Below are positions 22,381 to 33,210 of a stretch of 64,000 bases of DNA, piece by piece (positions within the stretch are counted from its first letter, which is position 1; every line of letters begins with the position of its first letter). A model generated the notes under the pieces. The model saw only the letters and a list, made by a program, of their open reading frames with translations. It had not been told where the DNA came from and made no database searches. Source of the stretch: Artemia franciscana (Eukaryota; Arthropoda; Branchiopoda; Anostraca; Artemiidae); the NCBI RefSeq assembly GCF_032884065.1, contig NC_088868.1, positions 10,726,335 through 10,790,334 on the forward strand, in the 5' to 3' direction. The translations under genes and the position numbers were made by a program.

Positions 22381-22529
22381 AACATATGGACCAGCAACCC
22401 CCCTCCCCCTTACAGAACTCATAACCAAATCCCTCATTTGTTCACTTTAGAAAGTTTTAAAAAAAGAATGTCTTATACATCTAAAGATTTTAAAATGTAA
22501 ATTCATCATCTCATAGGATTTGCGCTTTT
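22381..22529 (+). repeat. Inverted repeat arm B (left terminus of the sallimus-bearing element)
   Basis: 149 bp from 'aacatatggaccagcaac' to 'ggatttgcgctttt' that are the reverse complement of 25147-25295 at roughly 93 percent identity. Together the arms bound a 2.9-kb segment. No target-site duplication is obvious. Confidence 0.85.
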
Positions 22530-22773
22530 GGCATAAGTTTTACAGCAAGCAAAAATAATACTTTTTAAACTATTAAAATTGGATTCAAAAATGTAACTTT
22601 TGATTAAAGCCAATTAGAAACCAGATTTCTATTACTGGTTTGGTCAACGAAATAGAGGTGAAAATCCGTTGTAATAAATCTTTTGCAAGGAGGTTAGGCC
22701 ATATGTTGGATAATTAAAAGAACAGTTGTATTGCAACATTTCTGAGGTCAGTCTACCCAGTGCTCAATTTAGA

Positions 22774-22935
22774 AATCCGGGTTGATTCTGGATATATAAG
22801 GTGGACCTGGAGGTCAGGAGATTATTCAGTACTCTGTCTTTGATGCGTATTATACTGCTAACTCACATTGAAGTCATTTTACCTGAAGTTGTATATGAAG
22901 TAAGAAAATAAAATTATTGTCAATAATTGTGTTTG
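22774..22935 (-). repeat. Inverted repeat arm A'
   Basis: Reverse complement of arm A (21024-21184). It lies inside the B-B' element, 300 bp upstream of the sallimus start codon, so the A and B pairs interleave rather than nest. Confidence 0.85.
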
Positions 22936-23234
22936 TCTTTGAGTCAAGGTATCAGGTACAGTTCCTATTGTCTATTGGATCGTTCCCAAGGGAATCTGCC
23001 CAACTCGGGAGACCTGAACATCATGATAATGATTTTGTCTCCATGGTTATAGAGATTTGTCAATAGAACCCTCCCAATCTATATTCCTTAACTACTAAGC
23101 TCCCATGTTCAGATCCGAACATCCAAGCAAAATGGGAATGGCTAAGAAGCATTCATCGGGGAACCAAACGTGCCTTAAAAACTGTGCCTTTTATCGTGTC
23201 AATTCTGTTTATTGTTGTGGATTAGTTCGAGAAC
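22936..23234 (+). other. Leader between arm A' and the sallimus start
   Basis: 300 bp without coding homology. A stop lies just upstream in the sallimus frame. It may be 5' UTR or upstream sequence carried with the gene fragment. I see no convincing core promoter. Confidence 0.3.
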
Positions 23235-25165
23235 ATGCAAAGGAACCAGGGGCTTGTCCCCGTTGGTGGAACAACGCAACAACAGCAAACATTAATGAGT
23301 CAACAGCGTAATGTTGAACAAAGGTCTACATCCTCGTCCACGACAATTCGCGAAAGTCATACACGTGCCTCTGAAACGCACGTTTCTCAACAAAGCTTTG
23401 CATCACAACAACAAAGTACAATCACATCACAAAGAGTTCAAGGCATGCTGGTGCAGCCCCAACAGCAAACACAACATATGATTATGGGTCAGCGTTTAGA
23501 AGGATTGCCTCCAGTTTTCGAACAAATTTTCAGAAATGCACGTTTCGCTCAAGGGGGAAACGCATTATTTGAAGGCAAAGTAAAAGGAAACCCGACGCCG
23601 GAAGTAAGCTGGACTAGGCAGGGTCAGTCTATTTCAGACTCAAACAAGTACCAAATGAAATATGAATCTCAGACTGGTAAAGTGTCCTTGCTCATATCTC
23701 TTATCGGACCAGGAGATGAGGGTGAATACACTTGCACAGCAGTCAACCCCTTTGGTGAAGCTATTTGCACATAATACATCCAACCAGAAGCTGCGTATGC
23801 TCAATGAAGGCAGGAAGAGCAGGCTCAGATTAAAGCAGCAGAAGCACTTCCAATGGAAGAAAGATTCCAGCGTTAATTATCACAAACTGTTGAATCAGGC
23901 CTTAAATCATCTGGAACTTACGTTAGAACACATTACGAAAAGAATCTCGAAAGAAATGCAGCTGGACGTATTGATCAACAAAGCGTAGTTTCTAGTGAGC
24001 CATATTATGCCAATGGAAATTTTATTGAAGAGGATTTCAAGGTTGACACGTTTGAATATAGACTTCTAAGAGAAGTAGAATTTAGAGAACAAGTGACAAG
24101 ACTTCGACCAGGGGACGCTCGTGAAGAAACAGAAGAAATTGAGCAAATGCCTGGACCAATCACAGCACCCACTATTACTCAGAAGCCAAGAAATTCCAAA
24201 GTTCTCGAAGGGTCAGATGGAATTTTTACTGTCAAGATCAGTGGAAATCCAAACCCAAAGTAACTTGGTTTAATAACGGAATCCGGCTCAAAGCATCTCA
24301 GCGCCATCTTATAAGTAATGATAATCAGACAGCAATACTGAAGATTAGACTTGTTGTTCCAGAAGATTCCGGTCATTACACAATGCTTGCTGAAAATCCA
24401 ACAGGTTGTGTCGTTTCGTCAGCATGCTTGGCAGTTGAGTCCATGGGAAATCAGGACAAGATGCAATTCAAAACGATCAAAAGAACTATCGAAAATGGCA
24501 CTGCTAATGGTTACTCACCTCCACAACAAAACCAGTCGGAACCAATATATGAAAATACAGACCAAGGGAAATCTTTGGGGCCTCAGTTTGTCAAGATGCC
24601 ATCAGATGTAACCGTATCCGAAGGCAAACTTGTGCGTCTTGATTGTCAAGTCACTGGACGACCTTATCCAGATGTCACATGGTACCTTAATGGTCAACAA
24701 ATTCTCAATGACGTTACTCACAAGATTTTGGTAAATGAAGCGGGAAGCCATGCGCTAATGATCACACAAGCTAGCCCATTGGACACAGGCATTATTACTT
24801 GTGCCGCTAAAAATAAAGGTGGAAAGACATCTTTCCAAATAAATTTGAATGTCATTGAAAAAGAACAACTTGTAGCCCCTAAATTCGTCGAACGCTTCCA
24901 GACAATCCTTGAACCAGTCACACTCTCTGCTAGGGCAGTTGGTACGCCTATACCCAAGTTGACTTGGCAGAAAGATGGTGTTTTGATTCAAACAGGCCAA
25001 GAAACATTTGTTAGCAGTGACGATAATGGATCCTCTGCATTGGAAATTCCAGTTGCTCGATTGGCTGATTCAGCTTGGTATCAGTGCACAGCTACAAATG
25101 TTGCTGGTTCAGCTGCAACTACAGCCAGACTCTTCATCCAAGCTGAAAAAGCGCAAATCCTATGA
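23235..25165 (+). pseudogene. sls: Sallimus (kettin/titin-like) N-terminal fragment, broken
   Basis: Sallimus is the giant elastic muscle protein of arthropods, anchored at the Z-disc and made of Ig domains with linkers. The reading begins at an ATG with a Gln/Ser-rich leader of about 90 residues. Ig1 follows (starting PPVFEQIFRNARFAQGG, with the DEGEYTC motif), then a linker containing FKVDTFEYRLLREVEFRE. Ig2 contains DSGHYT, Ig3 is 24577-24855, and Ig4 (24877-25138) has TWQKDG and AWYQCTA. Order and wording match the Drosophila Sls N-terminus as I remember it. Lesions: in-frame stops at 23772, 23805 and 23874, and a one-base loss near 24260 that creates a stop at 24261. Ig4 also lacks a few residues before EPVTL. 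No introns interrupt 1.9 kb. Homology stops near 25146, exactly at inverted arm B', which supplies the last residues and the stop. The whole protein has dozens of Ig domains; only four remain. Confidence 0.88.
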
Positions 25166-25295
25166 GATGATGAATTTACATTTTAAACTCTTTAGATGTA
25201 TAAGAGATTCTTTTTTTTTTAACTTTCTAAAGTGAACAAATGAGGGATTTGGTTCTGAATCCTGTAAGGGGAAGGGGGTTGCTGGTCCATATGTT
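25147..25295 (-). repeat. Inverted repeat arm B' (right terminus of the sallimus-bearing element)
   Basis: Reverse complement of 22381-22529. It starts within two codons of the end of sallimus homology and ends at 'ggtccatatgtt'. Immediately outside, the interrupted R repeat resumes. Confidence 0.85.
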
Positions 25296-25304
25296 ATGCT
25301 ACAA

Positions 25305-25830
25305 CAAAACTGTTTTAAACTTCACAGCTTGCTCAATCCTGATTTACGAGGTCTCAAAGATCCACAAATACATTTCCTAAATGTTGCAAATAAAAACACA
25401 GATATGGCTTAAAATTCTACTCAAATAACAGGAATTCCATTTTCAAACTAAAACTAGAGAAAAAGAAACTGATAACTGAAAATTAACATAAAATGTTGTT
25501 TTGTCAAAACTCAATAGGTATAGACCTGTGAAGTAGGCAAATTTCTAAGACTTAAAAATCAGAAGAGGGTAAACATAGAAGCTTGGTTATACGTTTCCAG
25601 AGCATGTGTTTGGCCCTGAATTAATTTTCCTACCATAGCCTCTTTCCAAGATAGATAAAATAGAATTTTACCAAAGTAGTTACTTCAAGATACCATCCTG
25701 GGACACATTTTAGTCCATAGACACATCCTTCAAAGTTTCATTTTTGTAACCTAACCCCTTTCCAAGATAGCTGAAAGTAGAATTTTACCAAACTTACAAG
25801 AAAATAAAAAACATAAGAATAGCATTGCTT
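25305..25830 (+). repeat. R repeat, copy (right part)
   Basis: Shares long blocks with 26937-27420, 28927-29204 and 29205-29860, for example 'acacagatatggcttaaaat', 'gttttgtcaaaactcaatag' and 'gcaaatttctaagactt'. It is non-coding and lies on the 3' side of the LINE remnant that follows. Confidence 0.7.
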
Positions 25831-26002
25831 CACTAGGTTTACTAGCCCAGGTACCAAAGATTCCAGCTCAGAAATAACAAGGAACAATTTCCTCTTCTTA
25901 TTCTTCTTTGGTAGATGTGTGGTTTTAAGTTGAGACTATTCAGCCCTTTTCCTTTTGATTCACTCTGTGGTGGACAGGATTACTGATTTGGTTGCTTCTT
26001 AT

Positions 26003-26890
26003 TTATCTAAAATCTGCTCGGATTTCTTTCAAAATGTCTTTTGAATCTACTAGTTGAAATATAAGACAATAAATGCTGATTTCTGTACTCTGTGTGCAAG
26101 TATAGTGAGATAGACTCTTGGCTGATAGTGAAATTTTGTTGTGTTTGAAGCACTTTAAGAGTTTACATTGCAGAATATTCAGTGCAGGTGTCAGCCTATT
26201 ACATTCAAATAGGCAATGGTCAATTGTTTCATTATTAAAATTACAAGACCTACAAAGGGGGGAAGAGGGAAGTGCAACACTTGAATTAGCAAACTGATAT
26301 GAAAACACCTGAAAATTTAGCCCATTTGAGCCAGATCAAATTCTATGATGAATTTTAGAAAGGTGCTTGATTGGGGAAAGGCAACAGAATCAGATTATTC
26401 TTATCTAACAGTACCTCTGATAATCTCCAGCAGTAAATATCTCTAATGGGGATTTGTCTCCCACTTGGCTGGTCAATAATTAAAGCATTTTTTTTGCAAT
26501 TTCATCTGCCTTATGGTTATCAATTATACCTGAGTGGCTTGGAAAATACTGGAGGTAAGTTCTTATTCCTCTTGAAGCAAGATTATTAATAAGGCTAAGG
26601 CCATGAAATGTGTCTATGTCCATCATATACTGAGAAGCTGTAGAAAGCAGATCTAGGCTTGATAAACAGTCAGAATAAACTATAATATTATGTAAATTAA
26701 CAGTCACAAAACCCTTATTTGTTCTATACTCTAATGCCATGATTATGGGATTTAACTGAGCAGACATTACAGATGCATTGTAATGCAATCTCTCAGCCAA
26801 TGCAATATTATGGGTTGGGATAAATGCTCCACTTGGACCTTCTCATTCATTTTGGACCCATCAACTAAAATTTGGAAATGGTTTTTATAT
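26003..26890 (-). pseudogene. LINE remnant: RNase H domain and C-terminal zinc finger
   Basis: Minus-strand fragment of a non-LTR ORF2 C-terminus. Around 26870 a 'DGSK' motif in one frame gives way to another frame reading through 'NPIIMALEY', 'IIVYSDCLSSLDLL' and 'YFPSHSGIIDNHKADEIAKK', the order of RNase HI motifs (D, E, D, H/D). The usual Glu of the 'AEL' motif is Gln here, so the enzyme would be dead even without frameshifts. Further on, 26308-26003 encodes 'CRSCNFNNETIDHCLFEC', the CCHC-like finger common after RNase H in I/R1/Jockey-type elements. RT and endonuclease are missing. Confidence 0.7.
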
Positions 26891-26936
26891 GTAATTGCAT
26901 TAAGCTTGGCAAATTTTTTCTGGGAAAATTACGGAA

Positions 26937-27420
26937 ATTATGTCATTGGAAGGTATTGTGAAGAACGTATCTCTACTCCTTCTCCCTCTAGAGGACATTG
27001 AGTGACCTTTAACTAACTTTAAAAATTTTTGTGCTATAAATTGAAACCTTGAAAAATAGATTTTCTGCTTAAATGAAGTACAACAAAACTGTTTGAGCTA
27101 CACAAGTTTTCCAAATCTGACTTTGAGAGGTTTCAAAGCTCTGCAAGCATATCACCTAAATTTGAAAAAAAAACTAATGAAATGACTTCAAATTCTATTC
27201 AAATAACAAGAATTACATTTTCAAAACTTAAACTAAAGAGAAAGTGATCACTGAAAATTAAGGTAAAATACTCTTTTGTCAAAATTTCAATAGATATAGA
27301 CCTGATAGGTAGCCTAGGCAAATTTCTAAGACTTGGAGATCAGAACAGAGTTAACATAAAAGCTTGGCAGTACCTTCCTAGTGTAAAGTTTTGGCCCTGG
27401 ATTCATTGCTCTGAATTTCA
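26937..27420 (+). repeat. R repeat, copy 2
   Basis: Begins with 'ctctactccttctccctctagagg', continues through 'tagattttctgcttaaatgaag' and the shared R blocks, and stops where the second 290-bp array starts. Confidence 0.65.
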
Positions 27421-28926
27421 CAAGATCCCCCCCCTAATGACACTGGATCCAGTCAGGATTTAAAATAAGAGATCTGAGTTTTGAGGTCCTTCTAAATATG
27501 AAATTTCATTAAGATACAATTACCCTTTCATAAGTCAAAAATACCTAATTTTTTTCTAATTTTTTGGAATTAAACCTCCTCCCCCAAAGAGAGCAGATCC
27601 ATTCTGGTTATGTCAATCTTGTATCTAGGAATTGTATATATTTTCCCCACCAAGTTTCATCCTGATCCCTCCATTCTAAGCATTTTCCAAGATTTTAAGT
27701 TCTCCCCCCCCCCCAACTTCCTTTTCACTGGATCTGTTTGGGATTTTAAATAAGAGCTCTGAGAAACAATATCTTTCTAAACATCAAATTTAATAAAAAT
27801 CCAATCACTCCTTTGTAAGTTAAAAATGCCACATTTTTTTATTTTTCAGAATTAACCCTCCTCCCCCAACTCCCCCAAAGAGAGCAGATCTGTTCCATTT
27901 ATTTCAAGCATGTATCTAAGACTTATGATTATTTTTACCACCAAGTTTCATCACAATCCCTCCACTCTAAGCATTTTTTAAGATTTTTGGTCCCCCCCCC
28001 CCCAACTACCCCAATGTCACTGGATCCAGTCAGGATTTAAAAGAAGAGCTCTGAGACATGATATCCTTCCAAAACCAAAATTCATTAAGATCTGATCACT
28101 CCTTCATAAGTTAAAAATACCTCATTTTTTCTGATTTTCAGAATTAACCACCCCCCCCCCAACTCATACAAAGAGAGCAGATCCGCTCCAATTATATCAA
28201 TCATGTATCTAGGATTTGTGCCTATTATTTTCACCAAGTTTCATCCTGATCCCTCAACTCTAAGCATTTTCCAAGAATTTAGGTCCCCCCCCTCAATTGC
28301 CCCCAATGTCACTGGATCCAGTCAGGATCTAAGATAAGAGCTCTGAGACACAATATTCTTCCAAACTTCAAATTTCATTAAGATCTGATCAATCCTTTGT
28401 AAGTTAAAAATACCTTGTTTTTTCTAATTTTCAGAATACCCCCCCAACTCTCCCAAACAGAGCAGATCCATTCTGGTTATGTCAATCACATATCTGGGAC
28501 TTCTGCTTATTTTTCCCACCAAGTTTTGTCCTGATCCCTCTATTCTAAGCATTTTCCAAGATTTTAGGTCCCCCCCCCCAATTTCAGTGGATCTGGTCAG
28601 GATTTTAAATAAGATTTCTGAGACAAAATATCCTTCCAAAAATAAAATTTCATTAAGATCCCATCACCCATTTGTTAGTTAAAATTACTTATTTTTTTTT
28701 ATTTTTTCCAAATTAACTGACCCCTCACTCCCTCTCCCCCAGATGGTCAAATTGTGAAAACAACTATTTCTAATTTAATCTGGTCTGGTCCCTGATATGC
28801 CTGCCAAATTTCATTGTCCTAGGTTACCTGGAAGTGCCTAAAGTAGCAAAACCAGGACAGACAGACTGACAGACCAAAAGAATTTGCAATTGCTATATGT
28901 CACTTGGTTAATATCAAGTGCCATAA
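27421..28926 (+). repeat. Second array of about 290-bp units (CpG-depleted copy)
   Basis: Homologous to the array at 9138-10720. The anchor 'caagtttcat' recurs at 27651, 27942, 28235 and (mutated) 28520, spacing 285-293 bp. The same tail block (28740-28900) and terminal hairpin (28899-28918) close it. Nearly every CpG of the first array is TpG or CpA here, for example 'aagcgtttt' becomes 'aagcatttt' and 'gatccggtcgg' becomes 'gatccagtcagg'. Poly-C runs of 8-11 sit in each unit. Confidence 0.75.
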
Positions 28927-29204
28927 AAACACAGATATGGCTTAAAATTCTACTCAAATAACAGGAATTGCATTTTAAAAACTAAAACAAGAACTAAAAC
29001 TAAAACTATTGTTTTGTCAAAATTTCAATAGATATAGATCTGACTAGGCAAATTTCTAAGAATTCAAAACCAGAACAAAGTTAACATAAAAGCTTGGCAG
29101 TACCTTCCCAGTGTAAATTTTTGGATCTGGATTCATTACTGAAATTTCATTTTCCTAACCTAGCCTATTTATAAGATAGTAAACAGTAGCTAAGCTACAA
29201 TTTT
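28927..29204 (+). repeat. R repeat, partial copy 3
   Basis: Starts in mid-R directly after the array hairpin ('cataaaaacacagatatgg') and runs to the start of the next R copy. This fits the array element having inserted into, or been joined to, an R repeat. Confidence 0.6.
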
Positions 29205-29860
29205 ACCAACTATCTTTACTTTTTCTCTCTGGAGGGTCCTGACCCTTGGTGAACTTTAAAAATATTTGTGTTATAAAAGTGTAACCTTGCAAAATAGATT
29301 TTCTGCTTAAATGAAGTAGGCTGCAACAGAACTGTGTGCAACTTCACAACTTTGCACAATTTCAATTTGTGAGGTTTCAAAGATCCATAAATACATTTCC
29401 TAAATTTCACCAAAAAAAGCACTGATATGGCTGAAAATTCTAGCCTACTCAAATAATAGGATTTGCATTTTCAAAACTAAAACTAGAGAAAAAGAAAATG
29501 ATAACTGAAAATTAACATAAAATGTTGTTTTGTCAAAACTCAATAGGTATAGTTTTGTTAAGTAGCCTAGGCAAATTTCTAAGACTTAATTCAGAAGAGG
29601 GTAAACATGGAGGCTTGGTTACACCTTTCCAGAGTATGTTTTTGGCTCTGAATTCATTTTCCTACCAGATAAATAAAAGTGTCCAAGATAGATAAAAAGA
29701 AACTGATAACTGAAAATATTTCAAAATACCTTCCTGGGACATATTTTAGTCCATAGACACATCCCTCAAAGTTTCATATTCATAACTTAACCCCTTTCAT
29801 ATAACATAACTTAACCTATATAGCCGAGAGTAGAATTTTACCAAACTTACTAGAAAAGAA
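29205..29860 (+). repeat. R repeat, copy 4
   Basis: The longest R copy, from 'ctttttctctctggaggg' through 'cattttcaaaactaaaac' to the 'ccaaacttact' block. It is followed, as in copy 1, by the LINE C-terminal remnant. Confidence 0.65.
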
Positions 29861-29929
29861 AAAAGTATTTTCTAGAAAAGAAAATACCAATGATTCCAGC
29901 TAGAAAAAAACAAGGAACAATTTCTTCTT

Positions 29930-30445
29930 CGTATTCTTCTTCGGCAGACGCGGGTTTTTTAGTTTCGACTATTCGCCCTTTTCCTTTTTGTATATCCTTT
30001 TGTCTTTTGTCTCTATTTTTGGACTATCTGTGTTGGCTTTTTCTACAATTAGCCATGACTTGACTTGCCCACAACTATTCCAATTTCAATTCAAAAATCA
30101 ACGATGGACAGGGTTTAATCCACTCTGTGGTGGACAGGAATTCAATTGCTTCTTATTTATCTAGAATCTGCTGAAATTTCTTTCAGTTGGTCTTTTGATT
30201 CTAGCCGTTGAAATATAATACGATAAACGCTGATTTCTGAGCTCTGTGTGCAAGTATAGTGAGATTGACTCTTGGCTGATAGTGATATTTTGTGGTTTTT
30301 GAAGCATTTGAAGAATTTACATTGCAGAATACTCTGTGCAGACGTCAGCCTATTACATTCAAATAGGCAATGGTTAACTGTTTCATTTTTAAACTTACAA
30401 GACCTGCAAAGGGGTGAAGAGGGAACTGCGCCACTTGAATTAGGG
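29930..30445 (-). pseudogene. Second copy of the LINE C-terminal remnant, with a dispersed repeat inserted
   Basis: 30135-30445 aligns with 25985-26308 (the zinc-finger end of the RNase H LINE). The stretch 29930-29985 aligns with 25895-25955. Between them lies a copy of the 'agccatgacttga' repeat (30015-30108), absent from the first locus. CpG sites are retained here but lost in the first copy. Stops and frameshifts prevent any product. Confidence 0.6.
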
Positions 30446-31100
30446 AACTGCTATAAAAAACTCCTGAAAAATTATCTAAAAGCCTCGGGTAAGATTAGGT
30501 TATTTTTTAGACGAATTTGCAAGCCAAAGAAGCATTTCGAGGGGGGGGGCCAAACCTAGTAAACCTTCTTAGATATGGCCCTGGTGGCACTAGATTAGAG
30601 TTCCTTTTCACTTCTCAGCAGGAAATTATGAAGCAACTAATGTCAGTTTCTCTCCTGACGACCCAGCCATATTCTTTACCATGCCAAAAAAACCTTCAAG
30701 TCTTATACTTCCGTATTTAAGTACATACTTAAGTATTAAGTGCTAATGACTTAAGTACTATTTATTTCGAGTAATTAGTAGGATACTTAATTACGATTTT
30801 GGTTGAGTACTTGGTACTTATACTTAAAGGGTTTTTGGAGTACTTGACCCAACACAGATTCCCACACAGGTTGTCAAGCGGACGCGTCAGAAATGTTTCA
30901 GGAAGGGTTGATGGTATGTATTAAGCTGAAACCATCAGCGCGTGTTGAAGGGGATGTTGAAGAAACCAAAGGTGTTATGTGCATAAAGACACTAATGCTG
31001 CTAACACTATTCCAACTGCGCAAGCTAAGGGTTTTAAGGTGAAACTTTTAAGAAATATTTAGGTGGATGTTCTTAAAAAAAAAAACCATGAGCATGAGGA
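30446..31100. other. Unidentified DNA, including a TACTTAA-rich patch
   Basis: 30706-30850 is full of 'tacttaagta'-like words in both orientations, which recalls the subterminal repeats of some hAT transposons, but no terminus or transposase is visible. The rest shows nothing recognisable up to the junction of the 12-kb repeat. Confidence 0.3.
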
Positions 31101-32150
31101 CATTAAAAAAGATGAAAAAAAAATATCCGAAGAACAATTTATATTATTAATTCAGATCTTTAAGGGTAAGTTCAGGGGAATTTTTAACTAGCCGGAAGGC
31201 ACTATATGTAAAATTACGCTAACGGAATCAAGATGAAACACTTAGGGAATCCTTTAAGGGTTTTAATTAAAGGAAAAAACCGTATGCAGGCAGGGTTTCA
31301 AAAGGTTCATATAAGCAATACCATAGATAGCACCACCCTAAAATAGCTAGAAATTTCATTGAAACCTTTAAAGGATCTAATTCTATTCAAAATTCAAAGT
31401 TATGGTGGCATTTTAAAGAGTAATAAGATATTGGAGGGCAAGAAGCCCTTTTCTCAAACCCTTTCATTTTCTAAGCTCATCCAGTAAAAATTTTGAGACA
31501 ACCATTTTCTTCAGAATAGTGGAATGATCGAGAAACTACGTCTTTAAGGATATAAGGCATGTCACTCCTCCCCCCACAATTATGCAATCGGCCCACTATG
31601 CTTTAAAACCAAACCATTAAACTTTAAAGCTAAACTTATGCTTTAACGTTTTTTAAACATTATTTTAAAGTAAATCATACGGCATTTAGTTTATGGTTGC
31701 CAATATGACATCTCAGCAATATACCGAGAACGACTGGGGATAATAAGTTGAAACTTTTGAGGATACTACTATTACTACTTCTGCTCTTACAATTCAAATA
31801 AATAAAAAGAATTTAAGTGTATCTAAGTATTCAATGAGTATCGATAGAGTATTTTGGGAGTGATATTAAGTTTTTTTTCAGGTCAGCTTCAGAGGCTATA
31901 AATTAAATTAACAAGTACTGTTTGTGTAAGGATTAAAAATTGTTGAAAAGTTCTCCAAAACACAAATAGTAACCAATACTATGGATTCTTATTGAAAAAA
32001 ACTGGAAAGATACAAAATATTTTTTTTCCAGTAAAAAGACTATGTCAATAAAAAACGAACAGAAATCAGTTTAAAAACTTTTTCCAGAAAACAAGTTATT
32101 CAACAATATGTAAAGAGCAACCTTAAGCCAAGAATATGTAAAAAAAAAGG
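31101..32150. other. Unit 1, left segment, no gene recognised
   Basis: AT-rich with no coding signal. The 'ctttaaa' cluster at 31600-31640 is the site of a 21-bp deletion in unit 2. Confidence 0.4.
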
Positions 32151-32151
32151 T

Positions 32152-32636
32152 AGAATAATCTTCCAAGCATAAAACTACCACAAATCACTATCAATAAATA
32201 AATAAAATTCAAAATGAGCAGAAATTAGATTAAACTAGTCAAACTCAAAACGAGCAAACCTTAACACTAGCAAGGCTGATGACCCCTATGTTTTCTCATG
32301 ACCTGAACACAATTTGCACTTTACTGAAAACAAAACAAGTTTAAAATGTTTTCACTTTTATTACTTTCATAAATAAAAAATTATCAAAAACCTTTAAGGA
32401 ATAAATGTCAGTATATGTCAATTAAACTGACAATTCTCAGTCATTTTTTTGTTTTTTTGTTTTTTTTTAGTAAATTGCAAATTGTGCTCTGGTATTTAGA
32501 AGGTATTGGGAATATTAGTCTTATGATGTTAATTTTTTGCTGGTTTTGAGTTTGACTTGGCTATTTATTGTAATTTCTTTTCGTCTTGAGTTCATTGATA
32601 GTAATTTGTGGTAGTTTTACGCTTAAAAGATTATTT
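32152..32636. mobile_element. Fold-back element in unit 1
   Basis: 32152-32330 is an imperfect reverse complement of 32466-32636 (about 70-75 percent by eye), with shared words such as 'aaaactaccacaaat', 'gtcaaactcaaaac' and 'cacaatttgca'. No ORF. Confidence 0.55.
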
Positions 32637-32930
32637 GGCTTTAGTTTTGCTCATCCTTGGACTGATGGAGCTCTTTACTTTTCTTTGAAATACTTATTTT
32701 CTGGAAAAGTTTTTTTTATTAATCCAAAAGAAAACAACAACTAAACACACAAGATGAAGAAAAAAATGAAACGCTAAAAAACAAAACAAATGCACACAAA
32801 TCATATTATAAAATGTTTCTGAAACTGCTGTAACTCACTGAACAAAAAACGATTGTCTATAATGCACAAAAAGGTAACGCTCCTTTTTAGAATTTAATGA
32901 AAAATGACAAGTTTCCACAACTGAAACTAC

Positions 32931-33210
32931 GGAGCAACATTAAAACTTAAACGAACAGAAATTATTGCGTTTATGAGGGGATTCACCCCTCATCAATACT
33001 TCGCTCTTTAAGCTAAAGTTCGAATTTTGTTCTAATTCTATAACAGAGACCCTTGGATCTAAAAGACCGTTTAATCAGAATTAATACCTCTTTAGAAAGT
33101 ACCGAAAAAACTTCAGCGTAAACAACAAGATATCAACAAGGGGATGAACCCCCTTATATACGTAATAATTTTTGTTACTTTTAAGTTTAAATGCTGCTCC
33201 TTACTTTCAT
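32931..33210. mobile_element. MITE a in unit 1
   Basis: The arms 'ggagcaacattaaaactta' and its mutated complement at 33187-33200 bound 270-280 bp. Facing blocks are 'gaggggattcacccctc' and 'aaggggatgaaccccctt'. Same family as 18449-18722. Confidence 0.65.

Noticed and set aside
23105..23311. 68-codon frame overlapping the sallimus start
   Set aside because: A different frame from the clear sallimus homology, with no conserved features.
24179..25000. Minus-strand frames in the sallimus region
   Set aside because: Antisense shadows of the Ig-domain coding sequence.
27421..28926. The 290-bp arrays as a CRISPR-like repeat-spacer array
   Set aside because: The whole unit is repeated without unique spacers and the DNA is eukaryotic.
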